Part shown: positions 1-6,429 of the stretch, in pieces
Position numbering within the stretch: position 1 is the stretch's first letter
How the letters are laid out: each line of letters opens with the position of its first letter
DNA from: Planctomycetota bacterium
Lineage (GTDB): Bacteria; Planctomycetota; Phycisphaerae; Phycisphaerales; UBA1924
Length of the DNA: 60,427 nucleotides
Direction: 5' to 3'
Assembly (NCBI GenBank): GCA_003696675.1
Contig: RFGH01000044.1
Coordinates: 1-60,427, forward strand
Made by a program: the position numbers and the translations under genes
The notes under the pieces: model-generated
Database searches by the model: none
What the model was told of the DNA's origin: nothing
The model's input: only the letters and a program-made list of their open reading frames with translations

Positions 1-1
1 C

Positions 2-292
2 TGCGCGCCGCCCGGGGCGGTCGTCTTCCACCGATTCCTCGAGCAACTCAACCGCGAGCACGCCATCCAGCCCGGCGAACCCGCCGCCCATGGCCACAAG
101 CCCCGCCCTTGGCCCACCGACACCTTCGAGCGCACAAACGCGGACATTCAACCTGCCGCCAAGTCCCCGGACCTGCCCACCCTCGCCGAGGTCCTCCCCG
201 TCAGCCACCCCCCGGCCGCCCGCCCGGTCACCGAAGTCGTCATGCAGCAGCGGACCTCCATCTCGGGCCGCCTGATCGATCTGCTCGCCTGA
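2..292 (+). CDS. C-terminal part of an unrecognised protein (5' truncated by window)
   Basis: The frame starting at base 2 is open to a TGA at 290-292 and has the G/C-rich third positions typical of the neighbouring genes, so it is most likely the end of a gene that begins before the window. The visible 96 residues include the stretch VVFHRFLEQLNREHAIQ, a Pro-rich linker and the C-terminus GRLIDLLA. I recognise no family. It lies on the same strand as the lipoprotein and dprA that follow, with about 75 bases between, so it may or may not share their transcript. Confidence 0.55.
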   Translation, partial: CAPPGAVVFHRFLEQLNREHAIQPGEPAAHGHKPRPWPTDTFERTNADIQPAAKSPDLPTLAEVLPVSHPPAARPVTEVVMQQRTSISGRLIDLLA

Positions 293-367
293 CCCTTCCC
301 AAACCCCCCGCCCGCCCGCTACCATACATCCGACGAACACGGGCGATCGCCCGTGCGGAGGGACGGC

Positions 368-805
368 ATGGGGACCACGATCCATCGACGCGCCACGCTG
401 CTGCTCGCCGCCGCGGCCATCCTGCCGGGCATGGCCGCCTGCTCGGCCACCAAGAAGCTCCCCTGGACCTCCAGCGAGACCATCGTGGACAGCGACCCCG
501 CCATCCCACCCATCGCCCTCACCCAAATGAACGACCGCCATGTCGTCGTCATGCGAGCCCCCTCCGGCGGCTGGTCGCTCCATGTCGACAAGGACGAACG
601 CACCCCCTTGGGCCGGCGCGTCTTCGTCACCGCCCGACGCCCGGACCCCGCCTTCATGCACACCCAGGCCCTCGTCGACCACAACGCCATCACGGATGTG
701 CCCGTCTCAACCCCCGTCGAGATCGTCGCCCGCGTCCTCGAACACAACGAGAACCCCCGCCACCGCGTCTACGCCCGCGTCCAGCCCCGCGAGAGCCTGG
801 ACTGA
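368..805 (+). CDS. Putative lipoprotein of unknown function
   Basis: A 145-residue protein with a basic N-terminus, a hydrophobic stretch and a lipobox-like MAAC at about residues 22-25, so it is probably lipid-anchored and exported. The ATG at 368 is preferred because GGAGG lies at 357-361, six bases upstream; an in-frame GTG at 353 lacks such a site. The mature part contains a region like THTQALVDHNAITDVP-type beta strands followed by VARVLEHNENPRHRVYARV and ends at TGA 803-805, five bases before the dprA start, suggesting translational coupling. Function is not recognisable. Confidence 0.7.
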   Translation: MGTTIHRRATLLLAAAAILPGMAACSATKKLPWTSSETIVDSDPAIPPIALTQMNDRHVVVMRAPSGGWSLHVDKDERTPLGRRVFVTARRPDPAFMHTQALVDHNAITDVPVSTPVEIVARVLEHNENPRHRVYARVQPRESLD

Positions 806-809
806 ACCG

Positions 810-1979
810 GTGGCCGCGCCCGCCGACATCTCCGAACACGCCCGAGGCCTGCTCGCCCTCACCCTCATCAAAGGGATGGGCCCCGTCCGCATCGCCCGCC
901 TGATCGAGGCCTTCGGCACCTACGACCGCATCGCCGGCGCGCCCCACGCCGCGCTCGCCCGCGTGCCCGGCATCGGCGACAAGACCGCGGCCGCCCTCCT
1001 CCGCGACCTGCGCACCATCGGCCCGGAGGTCGATCGCGAACTCGAAAGCATCGACCGCGCGGGCGCCCACATCGTCACCATCGCCGACGAGAACTACCCC
1101 GCCCTGCTCCGCGCCATCCCCGCCGCACCGCCCGTGCTGACCGTGCGAGGCCGGCTCGCGCCGCACGACCTCGACCGCTACCCCATCGCCATGGTGGGCT
1201 CGCGTGAGTGCACCCACTACGGCGTCGAGCAGGCCGCCCGCTTCGCCGGCTCGCTCGCTCGTTCCGGGCTGACCATCGTCTCCGGCGGCGCGCGAGGCAT
1301 CGACACCGCCGCCCACCGCGGCGCGATGGATGCCGGCGGGCGCACCATCGCCGTCCTTGGCTGCGGCATCGCCAAGTGCTACCCGCCCGAGAACGCCGCC
1401 CTCTTCGACCGCATCGCCGACGGGCACGGCGCGGTCATCAGCGAACTACCCAGCGACACCGGGCCCAGCCGCGACAACTTCCCCGCCCGCAATCGCATCA
1501 TCTCCGGGCTCGCCCTCGGCGTGCTCGTGATCGAAGCCGGACGCAAGAGCGGCGCGCTTATCACCGCCCGGCACGCCGCCGACGACCACGGGCGCGAGGT
1601 CATGGGCCTGCCCGGACGCGTCGACTCGCCCGCCAGCGAGGGCACGCACGATCTGCTCCGCCAGGGAGCCCACCTCGTCTGCGAGCCTTCCGATGTGATC
1701 GCCGTCCTCGAGGGCCACGCCCGCCACCTCCACGCCGGTACCCACGACGCCATCACCACCGACCCCGCGCGCGCCCCGCTCTTCGACGCCCCGCCCCCCG
1801 ACCTCGGCGGGCTGACCGACCTCCAGCGGGCCATCGTCACCGCCCTCGCCGAGCCCCGCACGGCCGACGACCTCGCCGAATCCCTCGACCTCGACGCGGG
1901 CAAAATCCGGTCCGAACTGACCATGCTCGAGATCGCCGGCCGCGTCCGCCGAGCGGGCTCCCGCTTCGAGCGCGTCTGA
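810..1979 (+). CDS. dprA: DNA-processing protein DprA (natural transformation / RecA loader)
   Basis: DprA binds incoming single-stranded DNA in the cytoplasm and loads RecA during transformation. The 389-residue product has an N-terminal helix-hairpin-helix region (PGIGDKTAAALL near residue 55), the Rossmann-like core with SGGARGIDTAAHRGAM near residue 157 and LGCGI near 182, the conserved NFPARNRIISGLA near 228, and a C-terminal winged-helix segment (about 325-389) as in many DprA proteins. The start is taken as GTG 810, right after the lipoprotein stop; in-frame upstream sequence overlaps that gene and is not conserved in character. Length matches the family (about 370-400). Confidence 0.95.
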   Translation: MAAPADISEHARGLLALTLIKGMGPVRIARLIEAFGTYDRIAGAPHAALARVPGIGDKTAAALLRDLRTIGPEVDRELESIDRAGAHIVTIADENYPALLRAIPAAPPVLTVRGRLAPHDLDRYPIAMVGSRECTHYGVEQAARFAGSLARSGLTIVSGGARGIDTAAHRGAMDAGGRTIAVLGCGIAKCYPPENAALFDRIADGHGAVISELPSDTGPSRDNFPARNRIISGLALGVLVIEAGRKSGALITARHAADDHGREVMGLPGRVDSPASEGTHDLLRQGAHLVCEPSDVIAVLEGHARHLHAGTHDAITTDPARAPLFDAPPPDLGGLTDLQRAIVTALAEPRTADDLAESLDLDAGKIRSELTMLEIAGRVRRAGSRFERV

Positions 1980-2130
1980 TAACAACGCACTCCCGCGGCA
2001 GCCCGGCAGAACCTGCGCGGGCCCTAAAGAATCTCCAAGCCACTGATTTGTGGGGGGTGGCCGCGGTAGTTGGTTGATATTCGGGGTCTTGGGCTCGAAT
2101 TCCCTTGCCGTGGGGGTTGTGATTGGCTAT

Positions 2131-2145
2131 CTTGTCCCGAACAAG
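2131..2145. promoter_or_regulatory. Perfect inverted repeat CTTGT-N5-ACAAG, candidate operator upstream of the lexA region
   Basis: The bases 2131-2145 form a perfect 5-5-5 palindrome (CTTGT CCCGA ACAAG) about 100 bases before the Shine-Dalgarno of the ORF at 2244 and 610 bases before lexA. LexA genes are normally autoregulated through a palindromic operator, and its sequence differs between phyla, so this is a candidate LexA or other repressor site. It is an inference from symmetry and position alone. Confidence 0.3.
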
Positions 2146-2243
2146 TGACGATTTTTCCCTGTCCTTTCCCAACCGGGACACCCGATCAACTCCATGACGC
2201 GAGCGACAACCGGCGTTGTGGCTCGCTCGGAGGATCAGATCCC

Positions 2244-2957
2244 ATGGCTCGAGCAAGGACCATGAGCATGACGGTGGCGCGGGCGGACGCGGGCGACAGA
2301 CCCGCTGGCGAACTCGCCGGACGGACAGGGTCGGCACGGGCGAACGCACGGGCACTCAAGGAACCACCATTGGTGGTGCTCGGCCCGGGCGGGCGATTCG
2401 TGGGCGAGTATCTCGACACCTCCGCGCCCCGGCGTGGAGGAATCGGCGGGCTGCGGTCCGCGCTCGCGATGATGCGTCGGGACGCAGAGCCCGAGCCGTG
2501 CCGCGTGACGGACCACCGGGCCGAGGCCCTCGGGCTGATCGTGGCGTGCGAACGCGCCCTGATCAACCAGGAGGACCGGCTCGCGGGCGTGCACCGGGCG
2601 CTGAGGCGTGCGTCCGGCGTGCGCACGGGCACCAGCCGGGGCAACACCCCCGGCGTGACAAGAGACGCCTTCGGGCGGGTGCGGCTCGTCGAGCCGGACC
2701 CCGCCCTCGGCATCAACGCAGGCGCAAACGACGCAAGCGGAAAGGTGGGCTTCGATGAACCTGACTCCCAAGCAGCTCAAGATTCTGCAACTCATCCGCG
2801 ACTCGCGGATCCGGCGTGGCTATTCGCCGACGATGCAGGAACTGGCCGACGAGATCGGCGTCAGCAAGGTCACCGTGTTCGAGCATGTCGAAGCGCTCAT
2901 CAAGAAAGGCGCGCTCATCCGCGAGGCGAACAAGGCACGCTCTTTGTCGATCGCTGA
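2244..2957 (+). CDS. Unrecognised protein upstream of and overlapping lexA
   Basis: ATG 2244 is preceded by GGAGG at 2229-2233 (10-base spacer). The open frame gives 237 residues: a small, Arg/Ala-rich N-terminus, then LVVLGPGGRFVGEYLDTSAP, a segment with ALGLIVACERALINQEDRLAGVHRAL that looks helical, and a Gly/Asn-rich region. Codon third positions are G/C-rich up to about 2750. After that the frame runs 203 bases into lexA in a different phase and loses that bias, so the last 67 residues look like non-native readthrough of lexA sequence. No domain is recognised. Either the gene truly overlaps lexA or its original stop has been lost. Its place suggests an SOS-linked transcript, which is inference. 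Confidence 0.5.
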   Translation: MARARTMSMTVARADAGDRPAGELAGRTGSARANARALKEPPLVVLGPGGRFVGEYLDTSAPRRGGIGGLRSALAMMRRDAEPEPCRVTDHRAEALGLIVACERALINQEDRLAGVHRALRRASGVRTGTSRGNTPGVTRDAFGRVRLVEPDPALGINAGANDASGKVGFDEPDSQAAQDSATHPRLADPAWLFADDAGTGRRDRRQQGHRVRACRSAHQERRAHPRGEQGTLFVDR

Positions 2958-3366
2958 CGGCATCACCGTCCCCGACGAGGATCGCCCACTCAAGTACCCC
3001 CTCGTCGGACGCATCGCCGCCGGCTACCCCATCGAGCGCGTCGAGGACGCCGACGAGATCGACCTCGCCGAGTTCCTCGGCACCCACGACGACGCCGGCT
3101 CCACCTTCGCCCTCCAGGTCGAAGGCGAGTCGATGCGCGACGAGGGCATCCTCGACGGCGACATCATCCTCCTCGAACGCGCCCAGGTCGCGTCCAACGG
3201 CGACCGCGTCGTCGCCCTGCTCGAGGACGGCTCGACCACCCTCAAAACCTTCTACAAGGAGTCCGACCACATCCGGCTCCAGCCCGCCAATCCCGACTTC
3301 GAGCCCATCCGCGTCAAGTTCTGCCAGATCCAGGGCATCGTCAAGGGCGTCGTGCGGCGCTACTGA
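2755..3366 (+). CDS. lexA: LexA repressor (SOS regulon, self-cleaving)
   Basis: LexA represses DNA-damage genes and inactivates itself by RecA-stimulated autocleavage. The 203-residue protein starts with the winged-helix domain (LTPKQLKILQLIRDSR, then GYSPTMQELADEIGVSKVTV). The scissile Ala89-Gly90 lies in RIAAGYP, the catalytic Ser126 in VEGESMRDEG, and the catalytic Lys164 in TLKTFYKE, so the protein appears fully functional. Length is that of the family (about 200). ATG 2755 follows a purine-rich GGAAAGGTGGG at 2739-2749. The start lies inside the unrecognised upstream ORF, in another phase. Confidence 0.96.
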   Translation: MNLTPKQLKILQLIRDSRIRRGYSPTMQELADEIGVSKVTVFEHVEALIKKGALIREANKARSLSIADGITVPDEDRPLKYPLVGRIAAGYPIERVEDADEIDLAEFLGTHDDAGSTFALQVEGESMRDEGILDGDIILLERAQVASNGDRVVALLEDGSTTLKTFYKESDHIRLQPANPDFEPIRVKFCQIQGIVKGVVRRY

Positions 3367-3390
3367 ACCATCCCCGCAGCCTTTCCCGAC

Positions 3391-3408
3391 CGCGTGCGTG
3401 AGCACGCG
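3391..3408 (+). terminator. Possible lexA terminator hairpin
   Basis: A 7-bp GC-rich stem (CGCGTGC / GCACGCG) closed by a GTGA tetraloop begins 25 bases after the lexA stop and is followed by ATCTTTG. The U-tract is short, so this is a moderate candidate. Confidence 0.4.
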
Positions 3409-3693
3409 ATCTTTGTGGCTTCGTTCACCGTGGAATCAACAAGCTTGCATCTGCTTCTTGTCTCTCGCGAAGACCTCTCGCAGAACTCGAACCGAGACAG
3501 ATACACTGCATACGGTCGGACATTCGGCGCGCGTTTATCTACTCCTGGAGCATCTGCTCGACCGGGATGATCGGATACGGCTGCGGCCACCCCCCTGTAT
3601 TATTTTTCTTGCATCATTGGCCTATTCATCTTGCACGGGGGGGGGAGGGGGTAGACTCCCTCAGCAATAGTCGCCTGCACAGAAAGGAAGTCG
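3409..3693. other. Gene-free leader of the low-GC cassette with a G9-A-G5 run
   Basis: No convincing coding frame. Base composition falls from about two-thirds GC in the lexA region to near half here. It holds an A/T-rich patch around 3598-3612 (TATTATTTTT) that could be part of a promoter, and a guanine run at 3637-3651 (nine G, one A, five G) 43 bases before the next start codon. The start codon at 3694 has AAAGGAAG just upstream. Confidence 0.4.
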
Positions 3694-3942
3694 ATGTCCA
3701 AATCAAACACGATCATTGCCTGTATCGCTGGACTCAGCGGGGCCGTATGCGGCGTAAGCGCCCAGTCCGGAGGTGGCCCTCCTGTTCCTGTTGGATATCA
3801 CAAGTGCACGGCATGTCACTCCGATGACCCAACGATCTGCAATGAGAAATGGTGTGCGCCAAACACTGTCTGCGGCAAGGAAGAAGGCGAGACCGAGGGT
3901 GGCATGCTCTGGGTTCGCGCGGTCTGTCTGATTGTCTCTTGA
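3694..3942 (+). CDS. Small exported cysteine-rich protein with a CxxCH motif
   Basis: An 82-residue protein with a clear signal peptide (hydrophobic segment IIACIAGLSGAVCG, probable cleavage VSA-QS near residue 23). The mature part of about 59 residues carries six cysteines, including CTACH, which fits the CxxCH heme c attachment motif; the other four cysteines (TIC, KWC, TVC, AVC) would rather suggest disulfides or metal binding. No family recognised. It opens a three-gene, same-strand, lower-GC cassette; the next gene starts 34 bases downstream. It could be a tiny cytochrome-like protein or a disulfide-rich secreted peptide. Confidence 0.65.
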   Translation: MSKSNTIIACIAGLSGAVCGVSAQSGGGPPVPVGYHKCTACHSDDPTICNEKWCAPNTVCGKEEGETEGGMLWVRAVCLIVS

Positions 3943-3975
3943 TCAAGGACCGAACTTTCCCGGCGGAGACTGCGC

Positions 3976-4725
3976 ATGACAAAGCGCCGAATATTTGTGT
4001 TCTGTGCCGTGTTTCTCGCGACGGGCGGCCTGGTGTTCCTTGGCCGCACTTTGTATCGTGTGACAACACCTGCCTCTCCACAGCGGTCCTTCCAAGACAC
4101 AGCAAATAGAGCAGATGTTGAAGCTCTTGAGAGTGTCCGACAGTATCTCACACCGCAATCTCCTGAAGATCGTGCGGAGTTGCCGAATCAACTGGTCAAA
4201 GCCGCAAGACCGACATCACCGAGTCCGCGGGATCTTGCTCTGCTCGAAGTGTTTCGTCAGCGCATGGCCATCCTTGTTGATCCGACATTCGACAAGTACA
4301 TCGAGCATGTGGCCTATCTCACGGGGAAACCGCCGGAAACCGTGCGCCGCGAGCTTGGCAATGATTACCAAAGACGATGGGAGGCGTCGGCAAAAATATT
4401 TGAAGATGCCTCATTCGGGTTAGATGGATGCCAGCTGATTCGTGGTCAACGAGATTTGATTCCTGCGGGCGGTCAAATCACATCTAGAAATGATCCCGGC
4501 GTATATCAAACTAGCCCGCTACTGTCGAACACGGAAGCAGAACTCGCCCGGATTCAGGTGCCAATCATCCTTCCGGTGGATTTTGACGGGAATCCTCGCA
4601 CTGTGCTGCTTTACCTCGTATCTGGCTTCGTCTGGGATGAAGCCCGCTCGATATGGCTGCCCTATGTGACTGGGCTATACGATCCGACCAGCCAGGAAGA
4701 TATCATTCCAGCCCCGTGGATCTAA
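3976..4725 (+). CDS. Membrane-anchored extracytoplasmic protein of unknown function
   Basis: A 249-residue protein with one N-terminal transmembrane segment (IFVFCAVFLATGGLVFLG) after a basic start, so the bulk should face the periplasm. The remainder has a helical region with AELPNQLVKAARPTSPSP and FDKYIEHVAYLTGKPPETV, and a C-terminal strand-rich part ending IIPAPWI. There is a GGAG about ten bases before the ATG. No family recognised. It is tightly coupled to the following prepilin-like gene: its TAA shares one base with the next ATG (TAATG). Codon use is less GC-rich than genes outside the cassette. Confidence 0.65.
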   Translation: MTKRRIFVFCAVFLATGGLVFLGRTLYRVTTPASPQRSFQDTANRADVEALESVRQYLTPQSPEDRAELPNQLVKAARPTSPSPRDLALLEVFRQRMAILVDPTFDKYIEHVAYLTGKPPETVRRELGNDYQRRWEASAKIFEDASFGLDGCQLIRGQRDLIPAGGQITSRNDPGVYQTSPLLSNTEAELARIQVPIILPVDFDGNPRTVLLYLVSGFVWDEARSIWLPYVTGLYDPTSQEDIIPAPWI

Positions 4726-5456
4726 TGCGCCGCCATGCATTCACCCTGATCGAACTGCTCGTGGTCATCGGTGTGGTCGCCGTTCTGCTGGGTATTCTCG
4801 CGCCGTCGCTGGCTCGTCTTCGCGTATCTGCCTACGAGTCCAAGACTCTAGCGCAACTCCGTGATCTCGGGGTGACAATTGAGATCTACCTTCAATCTTC
4901 ACGCGACACATATCCATGGCGAACGCCGGGCGAACCGTATTTTTTCGCGCCGCCAGGTACGATGACCGGGTCGATCTCTACCTCTGATGACCCTTGGGCG
5001 TTGCGATACTTGTGGCCGGTGCTGATGCATCAGACCGCCCCATGGAGCGAGCACTATCTTTCGTGGATGGGATCGAGACCGAGTCTTGGGGATAATCGGC
5101 TGCCATGGCAAGGTGATGGCGTTGGATCTCCCCAGTATCCGGCATACGAGTACAGCAACTCTTTCGTCGGCGATCCTTCTTGTTGGATGCCAAGCGGGCG
5201 AGCCATAGTCCGACCGATCCGGCAGCCAAGCGTGCGATTCCCCAGCGCTAAGGTTCTCATGTTTGACGCATCGCGCAGCTATTTACCGATCGCATTCCTC
5301 GAAGACGCACGACGCGGGGTTCTCCTTGCGGACGGATCGGCCGCATTGCACCACGATTCTGATGCGACTTCCCCCGTGGAGAATCGACTCCGACCATCGT
5401 TTGGAGCGAGCATTTACCACGATACTCAGGCTGGTGTCTTGGGCAGGGATTTTTGA
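4725..5456 (+). CDS. Prepilin-like protein with type IV N-methylation motif (pseudopilin)
   Basis: The 243-residue product starts with a short basic leader, then AFTLIELLVVIGVVAVLLGI, the classical prepilin motif (F at +1, E at +5), here with Ala instead of the usual Gly before the cleavage point. This hydrophobic helix anchors and assembles such proteins after cleavage by a PilD-type peptidase. The C-terminal half includes VLMFDASRSY and RRGVLLADGSAALHH, resembling the globular part of planctomycete type II pseudopilins. ATG 4725 overlaps the previous stop by one base. A secretin and GspE-type ATPase lie 35 kb downstream; a direct link is inference. Low-GC codon use. Confidence 0.85.
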   Translation: MRRHAFTLIELLVVIGVVAVLLGILAPSLARLRVSAYESKTLAQLRDLGVTIEIYLQSSRDTYPWRTPGEPYFFAPPGTMTGSISTSDDPWALRYLWPVLMHQTAPWSEHYLSWMGSRPSLGDNRLPWQGDGVGSPQYPAYEYSNSFVGDPSCWMPSGRAIVRPIRQPSVRFPSAKVLMFDASRSYLPIAFLEDARRGVLLADGSAALHHDSDATSPVENRLRPSFGASIYHDTQAGVLGRDF

Positions 5457-5524
5457 AGTGGCCATCTTCGACCTTGACTTGGTTGAATGTGCAAAGTGTT
5501 TCCAGATTTGGGATATCACTGTCC

Positions 5525-6325
5525 TCAGAACCGCAGATACGCCGGCTTCTCCCCCGGCCCCCTGAAGTTCGCCAATCGGCGCACCATCTCCAAGTCGTCC
5601 GGTCGCGTGATCTTGATGTTCCTCGGATCGCCCGCCACGCACACCACCCGCTCGCCCAAACGCTCGACCAGGCCCGCGTCGTCTGTGCTGCTCAGATCGT
5701 CCTGCGCGTACGCCCGCTCAAGCAGCGACCGCTCGAATACCTGCGGCGTCTGCACCAGCACCAGCCCCGACCGGTCCACCGTCTCCCCCACCGCCCGCAA
5801 CGGCGCCTTGTCCTGCGAACCCAGGATCGACGCCAGCGGATCCGGCTCGTCGTCCGCGACGACATCGCCCAGCCGTTTGACCGTCGAATCAATCTCGATC
5901 ACCGGGATCACCGCCGCATGACGGCGCGCCGCGTCGAGCACCCGGTCGATCACCGAGGCCGGGCACGCCGGGCGGGCCGCGTCGTGCACCGCGATGTGCG
6001 TCGCCGACGCAGGCACGGCGTCCATCGCCGCCCGCACGGTCTCCCAACGATGCGTCTTCCCACCCGCTACGATCGTCGCGCCGAGCAGCGCCAGCGTGTC
6101 GGCGTGGCGGAACTTGAACGCGTTCATCGCCTCGGCGTCGTGCGGCCCGGCGACGATGATCGCCTCGGTCTCGGGCCTTGTATGGAACAGCTCGACCGCC
6201 CGCTGCAACACCGTCCGCCCGCCGAGGTCCTCCTCGAGCTTGGAACGCCTCGCCAGCGCATCGTCAACGCCGGCGTTGAACCGCTGGGACGATCCGGCGG
6301 CGGGGATGATCACGGCCAGTTTCAT
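5525..6325 (-). CDS. ispD: 2-C-methyl-D-erythritol 4-phosphate cytidylyltransferase (MEP pathway)
   Basis: IspD joins MEP and CTP to make CDP-methylerythritol in isoprenoid synthesis. The 266-residue protein begins MKLAVIIPAAGSSQRF (nucleotide-binding loop), and has AVHDAARP near residue 118 and the SSTDDAGLVE segment near 210, all family hallmarks; it is slightly longer than the usual 230 residues. ATG 6325 is chosen because the N-terminal loop starts there; the frame stays open upstream only as antisense shadow. It converges with the prepilin gene and follows the terminator of the next gene upstream, so it is probably transcribed alone. Confidence 0.93.
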   Translation of the reverse strand: MKLAVIIPAAGSSQRFNAGVDDALARRSKLEEDLGGRTVLQRAVELFHTRPETEAIIVAGPHDAEAMNAFKFRHADTLALLGATIVAGGKTHRWETVRAAMDAVPASATHIAVHDAARPACPASVIDRVLDAARRHAAVIPVIEIDSTVKRLGDVVADDEPDPLASILGSQDKAPLRAVGETVDRSGLVLVQTPQVFERSLLERAYAQDDLSSTDDAGLVERLGERVVCVAGDPRNIKITRPDDLEMVRRLANFRGPGEKPAYLRF

Positions 6326-6370
6326 AACGAACCGTACGCCATCAACGCGTGGTCCTGCCCGCAAGTTTGC

Positions 6371-6401
6371 CAAAGAAAACCCCCCGGACGGCCGGGGGGT
6401 T
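6371..6401 (-). terminator. Strong intrinsic terminator for the haloperoxidase-like gene
   Basis: A perfect 10-bp stem (AACCCCCCGG / CCGGGGGGTT) with a 4-base loop spans 6378-6401. On the minus strand it is followed by TTTTCTTTG. It lies 29 bases past the stop of the minus-strand gene ending at 6430. Confidence 0.85.
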
Positions 6402-6429
6402 CTGAGGAGTTCCGGACTCGTTGCGCTTC

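Noticed and set aside
690-1427. Long minus-strand frame opposite dprA
   Set aside because: It is antisense to a clear gene, has unnatural Gly/Asp/Val-rich composition from GC-rich codons, and no domain.
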